A DNA stretch of 64,000 bases from PFJX01 sp040751755 (GTDB lineage Bacteria > Pseudomonadota > Gammaproteobacteria > Burkholderiales > Thiobacillaceae), in NCBI GenBank assembly GCA_040751755.1, contig JBFMHC010000015.1, positions 27,113-91,112 of the forward strand. The letters run 5' to 3'. This document shows, piece after piece, positions 16,431-26,109 of this stretch. The notes beneath the pieces were generated by a model. It was given only the letters and a program-made list of their open reading frames with translations, was not told the DNA's origin and searched no databases. Numbering within the stretch: the first letter of the stretch is position 1; the number at the start of each line of letters is the position of its first letter. The translations under genes and the position numbers were made by a program.

Positions 16431-17320
16431 TGTCCCTCTCCGTCGATCGCGGCACCACCCACGTACAGCACCACGTCGGCCACGACCATGGCGGCTCCGC
16501 CCTGGTCAAGGCCCTGTTCTTCACCCTCGGCTTCGCCGTCATCGAGGCCGTGGCCGGCGTCTGGTCCGGCTCGCTCGCCCTGCTCTCCGACGCCGGACAC
16601 ATGGTCACCGACAGCATGGCCCTCGGGCTCGCCGCCCTCGCCGCCTGGCTGGCGCGCCGGCCGCCGTCGAACCGCCTCACCTACGGCCTGGTGCGCCTGG
16701 AGATTCTCGCGGCCCTGGTCAACAGCCTCGCCATGCTGGGCCTGATCACCTTCATCGTCGTCGAGGCCGTCGAGCGCCTGAGCCAGCCGCAGCCGGTGAT
16801 GGGCGGCACGGTCATGGTGGTCGCCCTGATCGGCCTCCTGGTCAACCTCGCCGTGGCCTGGCTGCTGCACCACGGCGGCGACAGCCTCAACACCCGCGCC
16901 GCCTTCATGCACGTGCTGGGCGACCTGCTCGGCTCCATCGCCGCCCTGGTGGCGGGCGCGGTGATCTGGTTCACCGGCTACACCCCCATCGACCCCATCC
17001 TCTCCATGGTGGTGGCGGTCCTGATCCTGGTCTCCGCCAGCCGCCTGCTGTGGGAGAGCCTGCACGTGCTGATGGAAGGCGTGCCGCCGCATATCCAGCT
17101 GGAGGCGGTGGCGCAGGACATGGCCGAGGTGCCTGGCGTGTATGTGGTGCACGATCTGCACGTCTGGACCCTGTCGTCCGGGCAGATCGCACTCTCCGCG
17201 CACCTGGAGCTCAACTCCTTCGACGACTGGGACCGCATCCTGCGCGCCACGCGCCAGCGCCTCGACGAGCGCCACGGCATCCGCCACGTCACCCTGCAAC
17301 CCGAACTGAGACACCCATGA
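16430..17320 (+). CDS. CDF family divalent metal exporter (ZitB/CzcD type)
   Basis: 296 residues. A His-rich N-terminus (HHVGHDHGG, about 14-23) precedes six membrane helices and a C-terminal cytoplasmic domain. The metal sites are HxxxD in helix 2 (LLSDAGHMVTDSMAL) and HxxxD in helix 5 (FMHVLGDLLGS), the arrangement of Zn2+/Cd2+-preferring CDF exporters that work by proton antiport. C-terminal VVHDLHVWTLSSGQIALSAHL is the conserved dimerisation/metal domain. ATG at 16430 uses the last base of the nagZ stop, so it lies in the same operon; its start is preferred to the GTG one codon earlier. Confidence 0.9.
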   Translation: MSLSVDRGTTHVQHHVGHDHGGSALVKALFFTLGFAVIEAVAGVWSGSLALLSDAGHMVTDSMALGLAALAAWLARRPPSNRLTYGLVRLEILAALVNSLAMLGLITFIVVEAVERLSQPQPVMGGTVMVVALIGLLVNLAVAWLLHHGGDSLNTRAAFMHVLGDLLGSIAALVAGAVIWFTGYTPIDPILSMVVAVLILVSASRLLWESLHVLMEGVPPHIQLEAVAQDMAEVPGVYVVHDLHVWTLSSGQIALSAHLELNSFDDWDRILRATRQRLDERHGIRHVTLQPELRHP

Positions 17321-18483
17321 ACCGCCGCCGCCCCCACGCCCGCCACCGACTCTCCCGCGACGCCGAGCGCCTGATCTGGCTCGCGCGCGGCCTCGCCGAT
17401 TCCGGCAGCCGCCAGGAAGACGCCTACTGGGAGACCGAGCTGAACGGCCTGATCGCCAAGCTGCTGCAGGCCGACGACGACGACGCCCTCAACCTCGCGC
17501 TCGACCGCCTCAACGAGGCCACGCCGCCCACCCGCGCCTACGAGGAACTCGCCGACCTGATCGAGGCCGCCTGCGAGGGCAGCCAGGCCGGCGACACCGC
17601 GCGCCTGTTCATCGCCCTGCCGGTGCTGGCATGGTCGCGCTACGCCATCCCCACGCGCGCCATCCCCGCCGCCACCCTCGACGCCCTGCGCGCGCAGCTC
17701 GGCGCGCACGTCCTGGCGGACGGCGCGCGCGTGCACTTCGCCGACTACCTGTTCAGCCCCGACCAGCTGCCGCAGGGCTACGCCGCCACGCGCCAGCTCG
17801 CCGCCGAGCTGTGGCAGGCCGCCGCCGCCGGACGCGATCTCAAGGTGCCGGCCGCGCACTTGCCCGAGAGCCAGACCTTCGTCTCCGACGTGCGCTACCT
17901 GCTCGGCGTGGTGCAGGCCCCGGCCGGTGCGCCGCTGTTCCGCTGGAACGAGGTGGACGGCAGCCGCGAACAGGCCCTCGCCGCCTGGCGCGAGCAGGGC
18001 GGCGCCAACCTGCAGAAGCTGCTCACCGGCTGCGCCTACGAGCTGCTGCTGCCCGACGCCTACTTCGCCGCCTGGCGCCACGCCGACCAGGAGACCCGGC
18101 CGTTCTCGCTCAAGGCGGCGGTGGCCTACCTGCACACCCTGTTCGGCGTGCCGGTGTCGCACCTGCGCGCCGCCGCCGCACCCTATTACGACCGCGGCCT
18201 CGTCGAGTGGCGCATCGGCTTCAGCGTGCACGGCTCCGACCAGGTGGTGCACGGCGTCACCTGGCCGCTGCTCGGCCAGGACGACGAGTCCACGGACATC
18301 GCCGGGCAGATCGAGGCCATCCTCAAGGAGGCCGGCATGAGCGAGGTGACGTTCCTGGACACGCGCATGCCGCTGGAATATTGCGACGACTGCGGCGCCC
18401 CCCTGTTCCCCAGCAAGGAAGCGGAAAACGTGCACGCAGAGCTGCCGGAGGACATGCAGGAAGCCCCCGCGCACCTGCACTGA
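17317..18483 (+). CDS. DUF2863 family protein
   Basis: 388 residues from ATG 17317, overlapping the transporter stop by 4 bp. I recognise this as the DUF2863 family found mainly in betaproteobacteria; no biochemical role is known to me. It is soluble, with no signal peptide or membrane helix. A basic N-terminus (MNRRRPHARHRLSRDAERLIWLA, outline) is followed by a mostly helical, Ala-rich body. The C-terminal end has CDDCGAPLFPS (about 360), a CxxC pair that could bind metal. The tight operon placement with nagZ, acpS and the DNA-repair genes gives no clear functional clue. Confidence 0.75.
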   Translation: MNRRRPHARHRLSRDAERLIWLARGLADSGSRQEDAYWETELNGLIAKLLQADDDDALNLALDRLNEATPPTRAYEELADLIEAACEGSQAGDTARLFIALPVLAWSRYAIPTRAIPAATLDALRAQLGAHVLADGARVHFADYLFSPDQLPQGYAATRQLAAELWQAAAAGRDLKVPAAHLPESQTFVSDVRYLLGVVQAPAGAPLFRWNEVDGSREQALAAWREQGGANLQKLLTGCAYELLLPDAYFAAWRHADQETRPFSLKAAVAYLHTLFGVPVSHLRAAAAPYYDRGLVEWRIGFSVHGSDQVVHGVTWPLLGQDDESTDIAGQIEAILKEAGMSEVTFLDTRMPLEYCDDCGAPLFPSKEAENVHAELPEDMQEAPAHLH

Positions 18484-18488
18484 CGCGC

Positions 18489-19217
18489 ATGTCCCTGACC
18501 GACTGCACCGACTGCCCGCGCCTCGCCGCCTTCCTCGCCGAGGCGCGCGCCGCGCGGCCCGACTACTTCTGCCGCCCGGTGCCGGCCTTCGGCGACGCCG
18601 CGCCGCGCCTGCTGATCGTCGGCCTGGCGCCCGGCTTCCACGGCGCCAACCGCAGCGGCCGGCCGTTCACCGGCGACTACGCGGGCGTGCTGCTGTACGA
18701 GACCCTGCACGCCTTCGGCTATGCCAGCCGGCCGGTCTCCAGCAGCGCCGACGACGGCCTGGAACTCATCGGCTGCCGCATCACCAACGCGGTGAAGTGC
18801 GTGCCGCCGGAGAATAAGCCGGAGACCGGCGAGATCCGCCAGTGCAACGGCTACCTCAAATCGGAATTGCAGGCCCTGCCCGCCGACGCGGCCATCCTCG
18901 CCCTCGGCCAGATCGCCCACAAGGCGGTGCTGATGGCCCTGGGGCTGAAGCAGGGCGCCTACGTCTTCGGCCACGGCGCGGCACACCTGCTCCCTCTCCC
19001 ACCGGGAGAGGGCCGGGGTGAGGGAACAACGCCTGATCGCGCGGAACCGCAAAGACAACCGCGGCTCCCTCACCCCCAGCCCCTCCCCCGGGGGGGGAGG
19101 GGAGCAGGTATACGCCTGTACGACAGCTACCACTGCTCGCGCTACAACACCCAGACCAGGCGCCTCACGCCGGAGATGTTCCGCGCCGTCTTTCAACGCA
19201 TCCGAGAGGAAAACTAG
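18489..19217 (+). CDS. Uracil-DNA glycosylase, family 5 (UdgB-like), carrying an in-frame repeat insertion
   Basis: 242 residues. Motif 1 GLAPGFHGANRSGRPFTGDYAG (about 43-64, outline) is the family 4/5 signature. Cys6 and Cys9 (CTDCPRL) plus later Cys residues (NAVKCVPPEN; RQCNGYL) are placed to bind a 4Fe-4S cluster. The active-site loop is YHCSRYNTQTRRLT near residue 215. Between AAHLL and IRLYDSYHC there are about 40 extra residues (LPLPPGEGRGEG ... LPHPQPLPRGGRG), encoded by two inverted copies of a dispersed repeat (18987-19107). The reading frame survives. It removes uracil from deaminated DNA; whether the inserted form stays active is uncertain. Confidence 0.85.
   Translation: MSLTDCTDCPRLAAFLAEARAARPDYFCRPVPAFGDAAPRLLIVGLAPGFHGANRSGRPFTGDYAGVLLYETLHAFGYASRPVSSSADDGLELIGCRITNAVKCVPPENKPETGEIRQCNGYLKSELQALPADAAILALGQIAHKAVLMALGLKQGAYVFGHGAAHLLPLPPGEGRGEGTTPDRAEPQRQPRLPHPQPLPRGGRGAGIRLYDSYHCSRYNTQTRRLTPEMFRAVFQRIREEN
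18987..19107. repeat. Paired inverted dispersed repeats inserted in the uracil-DNA glycosylase gene
   Basis: Copy 1 (18987-19024) reads CTGCTCCCTCTCCCACCGGG then AGAGGGCCGGGGTGAGGGA. Copy 2 (19064-19107) is the same kind of element in reverse orientation, CTCCCTCACCCCCAGCCCCT followed by a GC palindrome and GGGGAGCAG. Together they make a BIME-like pair about 120 bp long with a 40-bp spacer. The reverse complement of copy 2 matches the tgt copy at 9951-9994 almost base for base. Length and phase keep the host frame open. Confidence 0.8.
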
Positions 19218-19406
19218 ATGCCCGTCATCACCATCAAGCTCGCCGGCAGCCTGACGCGCGACCAGAAGAAGAAGATCGCCGAGGAGATCACCGAGACCAT
19301 GGAGCGCCACGCCCTCAAGCCGCGGCGCTACACCTATATCGCCTTCGAGGAGCTGCCGGACGAGAACTGGGCGATCGCCGGCCAGCTGCTGGACGAGGAA
19401 GACTGA
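19218..19406 (+). CDS. 4-oxalocrotonate tautomerase family protein
   Basis: 62 residues, the right size for a 4-OT subunit. After Met removal the N-terminus is Pro (MPVITIKLAG), the catalytic base of the tautomerase superfamily. The pattern LTRDQKKKIAEEITETMERHAL and YIAFEELPDENWAIAGQ matches 4-OT-like proteins. Its ATG follows the glycosylase stop directly, and uvrC begins 12 bp after it, so it is an operon member. The natural substrate is unknown; many such proteins are not in aromatic meta-cleavage pathways. Confidence 0.85.
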   Translation: MPVITIKLAGSLTRDQKKKIAEEITETMERHALKPRRYTYIAFEELPDENWAIAGQLLDEED

Positions 19407-19418
19407 CGCACTGAACAC

Positions 19419-21224
19419 GTGGCCGAAGCCGCCTTCGACGCCAAGGCCTTCCTGGCCACCCTGCCCGGCCTTCCCGGGGTCTACCGCATGCTCGGCGAGG
19501 GCGGCGCGGTGCTCTACGTGGGCAAGGCCAAGGACCTGAAGAAGCGGGTCTCCAGCTACTTCCAGAAGACCGACCTCTCGCCGCGCATCCGCCACATGGT
19601 GGCGCGCATCCAGGACATCCAGATCACCGTCACCCGCACCGAGGCCGAGGCCCTGCTGCTGGAGAACAACCTGATCAAGGGCCTGGCGCCCAAGTACAAC
19701 ATCCTGTTCCGGGACGACAAGTCCTACCCCTACCTGCTGCTCTCGGGCCACGAATACCCAAGACTTGGCTTCTTCCGCGGCACGCCGGACAAGCGCCACC
19801 GCGTGTTCGGCCCCTTCCCCAACTCGCTGGCGGTGCGCGAGAGCATCCAGATCCTGCAGAAGGTGTTCCGCCTGCGCACCTGCGAGGACACGGTGTTCAG
19901 CAACCGCTCCCGCCCCTGCCTGCTGCACCAGATCAAGCGCTGCAGCGGACCCTGCGTGGGCCTGGTGAGCGCCGGGGACTACGCGCGCGACGTCGAGGAC
20001 GCGCTCCTGTTCCTGCAGGGCAAGGACAGCGAGGTGATCGATGCGCTCACCGCGCGCATGAACGCCGCCGCCGAGGCGTGGCAGTTCGAGGCGGCGGCCT
20101 TCTGGCGCGACCAGATCAACGCCCTGGCCAAGGTGCGCGCGCAGCAGTTCGTGGAGAGCCGCTCCGCGCAGGACGCGGACATCGTCGCCGCCGTCCTGGC
20201 GGGCGGCGTTGCCTGCGTCTACCTGGTGATGGTGCGCGGCGGGCGCAACCTGGGCGGGCGCGCCTTCTTCCCCGCCCATGCCGAGGGCGCGGACGCCGCC
20301 AGCCTGCTCGAGGCCTTCGCCGGCCAGCACTACGAGGGCCGCCCCATTCCCGCCACGCTGATCCTCAACGAGGAGGTGGAGGGCCTCGCGGACTGGCTCT
20401 CGGAACAGGCGGAGCGGCGCGTGCAGGTCGTCACCCGGCCGCAGGGCGAGCGCCGCGTCTGGCTGGAGATGGCGGAGAAGAACGCGCAACTGGCCCTGGC
20501 CACGCGCGAGGGCCAGCGCGAGAACCAGAACGCGCGCCTGGCCGCCCTCAACGAGGCCCTGGGCGAGGAAGGAGGCATCGCCCGCATCGAGTGCTTCGAC
20601 GTCAGCCACACCATGGGCGAGGCGACGGTGGTGTCGTGCGTGGTGTTCGACCAGGGCGCCATGCAGTCGGGCGAATACCGGCGCTACAACGTTTCGGGCA
20701 TCACCCCCGGCGACGACTACGCCGCCATGCGCGACGCCCTCTCGCGCCGCTACGGCAAGCTCGCCGCCGGCGAGGGCAGGCTGCCCGACCTGCTGCTGAT
20801 CGACGGCGGCAAGGGGCAGTTGCACATGGCCGTCGACGTGCTGTCGGAACTGGGGCTGGGCAACCTGCCCATGGTCGGCGTGGCCAAGGGCGTGGAACGC
20901 AAGCCCGGCATGGAACAGCTGTTCCTGCCCGGCGAGGTGGAGCCGCTGCGCCTGCCCGCCGACCACCCCGCCCTGCACCTGATCCAACAGGTGCGCGACG
21001 AGGCGCACCGCTTCGCCATCACCGGCCACCGCGCGCGCCGCGGCAAGGCACGCACCCAATCGAGCCTGGAGGACATCCCCGGCATCGGCGCGAAGCGGCG
21101 GCAGAAGCTGCTGCAGGCCTTCGGCGGCCTGCGCGGCGTGGTCGACGCGGGCGTGGAGGAATTGGCACAGGTGGAGGGGATCAGCCGCGATCTCGCCGAG
21201 CGCATCTATCGTGAGCTGCATTAA
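19419..21224 (+). CDS. uvrC: Excinuclease ABC subunit C
   Basis: 601 residues with a GTG start at 19419. UvrC makes both incisions in nucleotide-excision repair. Domains in order: GIY-YIG nuclease (GVYRMLGEGGAVLYVGKAKDLKKR, about 15-40, outline), UVR/UvrB-binding motif (about 200-235, LFLQGKDSEVIDALTARMNAAAE region), RNase H-like nuclease with Asp in ECFDVSHT (about 390) and DGGKGQ (about 465), and tandem helix-hairpin-helix at the end (LEDIPGIGAKRRQKLLQAFGG). No defects. It lies 12 bp after the tautomerase gene and 18 bp before pgsA. Confidence 0.97.
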   Translation: MAEAAFDAKAFLATLPGLPGVYRMLGEGGAVLYVGKAKDLKKRVSSYFQKTDLSPRIRHMVARIQDIQITVTRTEAEALLLENNLIKGLAPKYNILFRDDKSYPYLLLSGHEYPRLGFFRGTPDKRHRVFGPFPNSLAVRESIQILQKVFRLRTCEDTVFSNRSRPCLLHQIKRCSGPCVGLVSAGDYARDVEDALLFLQGKDSEVIDALTARMNAAAEAWQFEAAAFWRDQINALAKVRAQQFVESRSAQDADIVAAVLAGGVACVYLVMVRGGRNLGGRAFFPAHAEGADAASLLEAFAGQHYEGRPIPATLILNEEVEGLADWLSEQAERRVQVVTRPQGERRVWLEMAEKNAQLALATREGQRENQNARLAALNEALGEEGGIARIECFDVSHTMGEATVVSCVVFDQGAMQSGEYRRYNVSGITPGDDYAAMRDALSRRYGKLAAGEGRLPDLLLIDGGKGQLHMAVDVLSELGLGNLPMVGVAKGVERKPGMEQLFLPGEVEPLRLPADHPALHLIQQVRDEAHRFAITGHRARRGKARTQSSLEDIPGIGAKRRQKLLQAFGGLRGVVDAGVEELAQVEGISRDLAERIYRELH

Positions 21225-21242
21225 GCCCATTAAGATCACGAC

Positions 21243-21824
21243 ATGCCCTTCAACCTGCCCAACACCCTGACCTGGCTGCGCATCGCCCTGATCCCGCTGT
21301 TCGTGGCGGTGTTCTACCTGCCCGACGGCTGGGTGCCCGCGCACGCCATCAACCTCACCGCCACCGCGCTGTTCCTGCTCGCCTCGGTGACGGACTGGCT
21401 GGACGGCTGGCTGGCGCGGCGCCTGAACCAGATGTCGGCGTTCGGCGCCTTCCTCGACCCGGTCGCCGACAAGCTCATGGTGGCAGCGGCCCTGATCGTG
21501 CTGGTGGACCTCAACCGCGCCAGCGTCGACGTCGCCCTCATCATCATCGGCCGCGAGATCGCCATCACCGCGCTGCGCGAGTGGATGGCGCGCGTCGGCC
21601 AGGCCAAGGAGGTGGCGGTGGCCTTCATCGGCAAGCTCAAGACCACCGCGCAGATGATCGCCATCACCCTGCTGCTCTACCACGACCCCATCCTCGGCTG
21701 GCCGCACACCTTCATCGTCGGCCGCTGGCTGCTCTACCTGGCCGCCGCGCTGACCCTTTGGTCGATGGCGCACTACCTGTTCATGGCCTGGAAGACCCTG
21801 AAAAACCAGCCCGCGGGGAGTTGA
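21243..21824 (+). CDS. pgsA: CDP-diacylglycerol-glycerol-3-phosphate 3-phosphatidyltransferase
   Basis: 193 residues with about five membrane helices. The CDP-alcohol phosphotransferase signature is complete: DGWLARRLNQMSAFGAFLDP followed by VADK (DG-x2-AR-x8-G-x3-D-x3-D, about 58-80). It makes phosphatidylglycerol phosphate for anionic phospholipid synthesis in the inner membrane. N-terminal NLPNTLTWLRIALIPLF is typical of PgsA. It closes the plus-strand run that begins at 14231; tRNA-Gly starts 41 bp downstream. The uvrC-pgsA pairing is common in proteobacteria. Confidence 0.95.
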   Translation: MPFNLPNTLTWLRIALIPLFVAVFYLPDGWVPAHAINLTATALFLLASVTDWLDGWLARRLNQMSAFGAFLDPVADKLMVAAALIVLVDLNRASVDVALIIIGREIAITALREWMARVGQAKEVAVAFIGKLKTTAQMIAITLLLYHDPILGWPHTFIVGRWLLYLAAALTLWSMAHYLFMAWKTLKNQPAGS

Positions 21825-21865
21825 CATGCCCCGGGGGCATGGTCATAATGCGCCTCCACTTCGAC

Positions 21866-21941
21866 GCGGGAATAGCTCAGTTGGTAGAGCGCAACCTTGC
21901 CAAGGTTGAGGTCGCGAGTTCGAGCCTCGTTTCCCGCTCCA
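21866..21941 (+). tRNA. tRNA-Gly, anticodon GCC
   Basis: 76 nt cloverleaf. Acceptor GCGGGAA (21866-21872) pairs with TTCCCGC (21931-21937), discriminator T, encoded CCA (21939-21941). The anticodon arm CAACC-TTGCCAA-GGTTG carries GCC. D arm contains AGCTCAGTTGGTAGAGC and T arm GCGAGTTCGAGCCTCGT. Confidence 0.97.
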
Positions 21942-21949
21942 GTCAAAAA

Positions 21950-21974
21950 TGGGGAAAGCCAAAAGCTTTCCCCA
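21950..21974 (+). other. Hairpin in the tRNA-Gly/tRNA-Cys spacer
   Basis: TGGGGAAAGC (21950-21959), loop CAAAA, GCTTTCCCCA (21965-21974): a perfect 10-bp stem lying between the two tRNAs. There is no T-run, so it is more likely a processing or stability hairpin in a shared tRNA precursor than a terminator. Confidence 0.6.
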
Positions 21975-22007
21975 AATGCTTTCAAGGCACCGGTTTCTAA
22001 GACGCAC

Positions 22008-22081
22008 GGCGCGTTAGCAAAGCGGTTATGCAGCGGATTGCAAATCCGTTTAGGTCGGTTCGACTCCGGCACGCGCCTCCA
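22008..22081 (+). tRNA. tRNA-Cys, anticodon GCA
   Basis: 74 nt cloverleaf. Acceptor GGCGCGT (22008-22014) pairs with ACGCGCC (22071-22077), discriminator T, encoded CCA (22079-22081). The anticodon loop TTGCAAA carries GCA. The arrangement tRNA-Gly then tRNA-Cys with a 66-nt spacer suggests one precursor. Confidence 0.96.
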
Positions 22082-22097
22082 CCCCCCCATACCGAAA

Positions 22098-22125
22098 AGC
22101 CCGCGCTGACGCGGGCTTTTTCTTT
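22098..22125 (+). terminator. Rho-independent terminator after the tRNA-Gly/tRNA-Cys pair
   Basis: AGCCCGCG (22098-22105), loop CTGA, CGCGGGCT (22110-22117), then a T-rich tract TTTTCTTTT. It separates the tRNA transcript from the heat-shock promoter of groESL. Confidence 0.9.
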
Positions 22126-22137
22126 TCTCCGGCCGCT

Positions 22138-22165
22138 CTTGAAAACCCCTGTAGGCGCCCCTACC
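22138..22165 (+). promoter_or_regulatory. Predicted sigma-32 (RpoH) heat-shock promoter of groESL
   Basis: CTTGAAA (22138-22144) is the exact sigma-32 -35 box. After 13 bp comes CCCCTA (22158-22163), close to the -10 consensus CCCCAT. The spacing fits the 13-15 bp norm. It lies just upstream of the CIRCE operator and 80 bp before groES, so heat-shock activation and HrcA repression should act at the same promoter. Confidence 0.75.
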
Positions 22166-22166
22166 A

Positions 22167-22193
22167 TTGGCACTCGCCAGGGATGAGTGCTAA
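22167..22193 (+). promoter_or_regulatory. CIRCE operator (HrcA binding site)
   Basis: TTGGCACTC (22167-22175), nine bases (22176-22184), GAGTGCTAA (22185-22193). This matches the CIRCE consensus TTAGCACTC-N9-GAGTGCTAA with one substitution in the left arm. It sits across the expected transcription start, so HrcA bound here would block groESL transcription. Confidence 0.93.
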
Positions 22194-22245
22194 CACACAT
22201 CCCGATGGACCCCTGTTTTCACACGGATTCCTTTAGGAGGAAAGC

Positions 22246-22536
22246 ATGAAAATCCGTCCGTTGCATGACCGCGTCATCGTCAAGCGCATGGAAGAAGAGC
22301 GCAAGACCGCTTCCGGCATCGTGATCCCCGACACCGCCACCGAAAAACCCGATCAAGGCGAGGTCGTGGCCGTGGGCCCCGGCAAGCGTGACGACAGCGG
22401 CAAGCTGATCGCCATGGATGTGAAGGTGGGCGACCGCGTGTTGTTCGGCAAGTACGCCGGCCAGACCGTCAAGGTCGAAGGCAACGAACTCCTCGTCATG
22501 CGCGAGGAAGACATCATGGGCGTCGTCGAGAAGTAA
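22246..22536 (+). CDS. groES: Co-chaperonin GroES
   Basis: 96 residues, standard size. It caps the GroEL ring during ATP-driven protein folding. N-terminus MKIRPLHDRVIVKRMEEERK, mobile-loop region KTASGIVIPDTATEKPDQG (about 20-38) and C-terminal NELLVMREEDIMGVVEK are canonical. A strong ribosome-binding site (AGGAGG) precedes the ATG. It is under the sigma-32-like promoter plus CIRCE described above and lies 43 bp upstream of groEL. Confidence 0.98.
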   Translation: MKIRPLHDRVIVKRMEEERKTASGIVIPDTATEKPDQGEVVAVGPGKRDDSGKLIAMDVKVGDRVLFGKYAGQTVKVEGNELLVMREEDIMGVVEK

Positions 22537-22579
22537 TTCTCCGCCCCACTACGAACCCGAATCCAAGGAGTAAGCAACA

Positions 22580-24223
<1,644 letters not shown>

Positions 24224-24241
24224 TCCGGAATCCCGCCGAAC

Positions 24242-24293
24242 GGACCGGCCTGCCCGGTCCGACACGCAAAACCCCGCCGCGGCGGGGTTTTTT
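24242..24293 (+). terminator. Terminator of the groESL operon
   Basis: A first hairpin GGACCGG (24242-24248) with CCGGTCC (24254-24260) is followed by a second GC palindrome (AACCCCGCC...GGCGGGGTT, about 24270-24289) and six T. The second is a classic intrinsic terminator, 40-70 bp after the groEL stop. Confidence 0.88.
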
Positions 24294-24368
24294 CATGCCC
24301 CGGCCAAACCACGGTCTGGAGTACGGGGCCAGCCGTTATAATTCCGCCGCTAAACACGTGTTGCCGCC

Positions 24369-26105
24369 ATGACCGCCTATTCCGACCCCAAATCCCATCT
24401 CGTCGCCCTGTTCCAGACCGCCGTCAGCCAGATCGCGCCCGAGGCGCGACTGGCGATCGACCTGGACCGGCCGAAGCAGGCCAGCCACGGCGACTTCGCC
24501 TGCAACGCGGCGATGCAGCTCGCCAAGTCCATGAAGCGCAACCCGCGCGAGGTGGCGCAGGCCCTGCTGGACGCCCTGCCTGCAAGCGCGATGGTGGCGA
24601 AGGCGGAGATCGCCGGCCCCGGCTTCATCAACGTGTTCCTCAAACCCGCCGCCTGGCAGGCCCTGGCCCCGCACGTGCTGCGGGCCGGCGCCGGCTTCGG
24701 GCGCCTCGACCTGGGCAAGGGCGAGAAGATCCAGGTGGAGTTCGTCTCCGCCAACCCCACCGGCCCGCTGCACGTGGGCCACGGCCGCGGCGCGGCCTTC
24801 GGCGCCAGCCTCGCCAACGTGCTGGAGGCGGCCGGCTACGACGTGCACCGGGAGTATTACGTCAACGACGCGGGCCGGCAGATGGACATCCTCGCCGTCT
24901 CCACCTGGTTGCGCTACCTGGAGCTGTGCAACGAGTTCGTGCCCTTCCCCGGCAACGCCTACCAGGGCGGCTACGTGCGCACCATGGCCGACAGCATCTA
25001 CGCCCTGCACGGCGAGCGCTACAAGCGCAGCGCCGCCGAGGTCACGCACAAGGTGCCGGACGCCGCCAGCCAGCCCGAGGAGCACCTCGACGCCCTGATC
25101 GCAAACGCCAAGCAGCTGCTCGGCGCGGACTACGGCTACATCCACGGCACCGCCCTGGAGGAGCAACTGGGCGACGGCCGCAACGACCTGACCGAGTTCG
25201 GCGTGGTGTTCGACACCTGGTTCTCGGAGAAGACCCTGCACGAGTCCGGCATGATCGACCGCGCCGTGGAGGCCCTGCAGAGGCACGGCCACCTCTACGA
25301 ACAGGATGGCGCCCTGTGGTTCCGCTCCACCGGCTTCGGTGACGAGAAGGACCGCGTGGTGCGGCGCGACAACGGCATCTACACCTACTTCGCCGCCGAC
25401 ATCGCCTACCACCTGAACAAGTTCGAGCGCGGCTTCTCGCGCGTCATCGACGTCTGGGGCGCCGACCACCACGGCTACATCCCGCGTGTGAAGGGCGCGC
25501 TCACCGCCGCCGGCATGGACGCGGAGCGCCTGGTGGTCGCCCTGGTGCAGTTCGCGGTGCTCTACCGCAACGGCCAGAAGGCCTCCATGTCCACCCGCGC
25601 CGGCGAGTACGTGACCCTGCGCGACCTGCGCGCCGAGGTGGGCAACGACGCCGCGCGCTTCTTCTACGTGCTGCGCAAGTCCGACCAGCATCTGGACTTC
25701 GACCTCGACCTGGCGAAGAGCCAGAGCAACGACAACCCGGTGTACTACATCCAGTACGCCCACGCCCGCGTCTCCAGCGTGCTCAACAGCTGGGGTGGCC
25801 TGGAGGCGGACCTGCTGGACGCCGACGTGGCCCGCCTGGAACACCCGCAGGAGATCGCGCTGCTCAAGCGCCTGGCCGAATATCCCGAGATCGTCGCCGC
25901 CGCGGCACGCGACTACGCCCCGCACCTGGTCGCCTACTACCTCAAGGACCTCGCCGCCGACCTGCACGGCCTGTACGTCGCCTGCCAGTTCCTGGTGGAG
26001 GATGAAGCGCTGAAGAACGCGCGCCTGCTGCTGATCGCCGCCACCCGCCAGGTCCTGCGCGAGGGCCTGCGCATGCTGGGCGTCTCCGCGCCGGAGAAGA
26101 TGTAA
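24369..26105 (+). CDS. argS: Arginyl-tRNA synthetase
   Basis: 578 residues, normal for class Ia ArgRS. The N-terminal Add-1 domain precedes the HIGH motif in form HVGH (SANPTGPLHVGHGRG, about 130-144). The KMSKS region is degenerate (QKASMSTRAG, about 400), as expected for this enzyme. The C-terminal anticodon-binding helical domain ends with LLIAATRQVLREGLRMLGVSAPEKM (outline). It charges tRNA-Arg. It is followed 4 bp later by the SPOR gene, a common ArgS-SPOR-DsbA arrangement in betaproteobacteria. Confidence 0.97.
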   Translation: MTAYSDPKSHLVALFQTAVSQIAPEARLAIDLDRPKQASHGDFACNAAMQLAKSMKRNPREVAQALLDALPASAMVAKAEIAGPGFINVFLKPAAWQALAPHVLRAGAGFGRLDLGKGEKIQVEFVSANPTGPLHVGHGRGAAFGASLANVLEAAGYDVHREYYVNDAGRQMDILAVSTWLRYLELCNEFVPFPGNAYQGGYVRTMADSIYALHGERYKRSAAEVTHKVPDAASQPEEHLDALIANAKQLLGADYGYIHGTALEEQLGDGRNDLTEFGVVFDTWFSEKTLHESGMIDRAVEALQRHGHLYEQDGALWFRSTGFGDEKDRVVRRDNGIYTYFAADIAYHLNKFERGFSRVIDVWGADHHGYIPRVKGALTAAGMDAERLVVALVQFAVLYRNGQKASMSTRAGEYVTLRDLRAEVGNDAARFFYVLRKSDQHLDFDLDLAKSQSNDNPVYYIQYAHARVSSVLNSWGGLEADLLDADVARLEHPQEIALLKRLAEYPEIVAAAARDYAPHLVAYYLKDLAADLHGLYVACQFLVEDEALKNARLLLIAATRQVLREGLRMLGVSAPEKM

Positions 26106-26109
26106 CCCG

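Noticed and set aside
18186..21827. A 1213-codon open frame on the minus strand across the glycosylase, uvrC and pgsA genes
   Set aside because: It is antisense to three well-supported genes. Its His/Gln/Val/Leu-rich, low-complexity translation is the usual shadow of GC-rich coding DNA.
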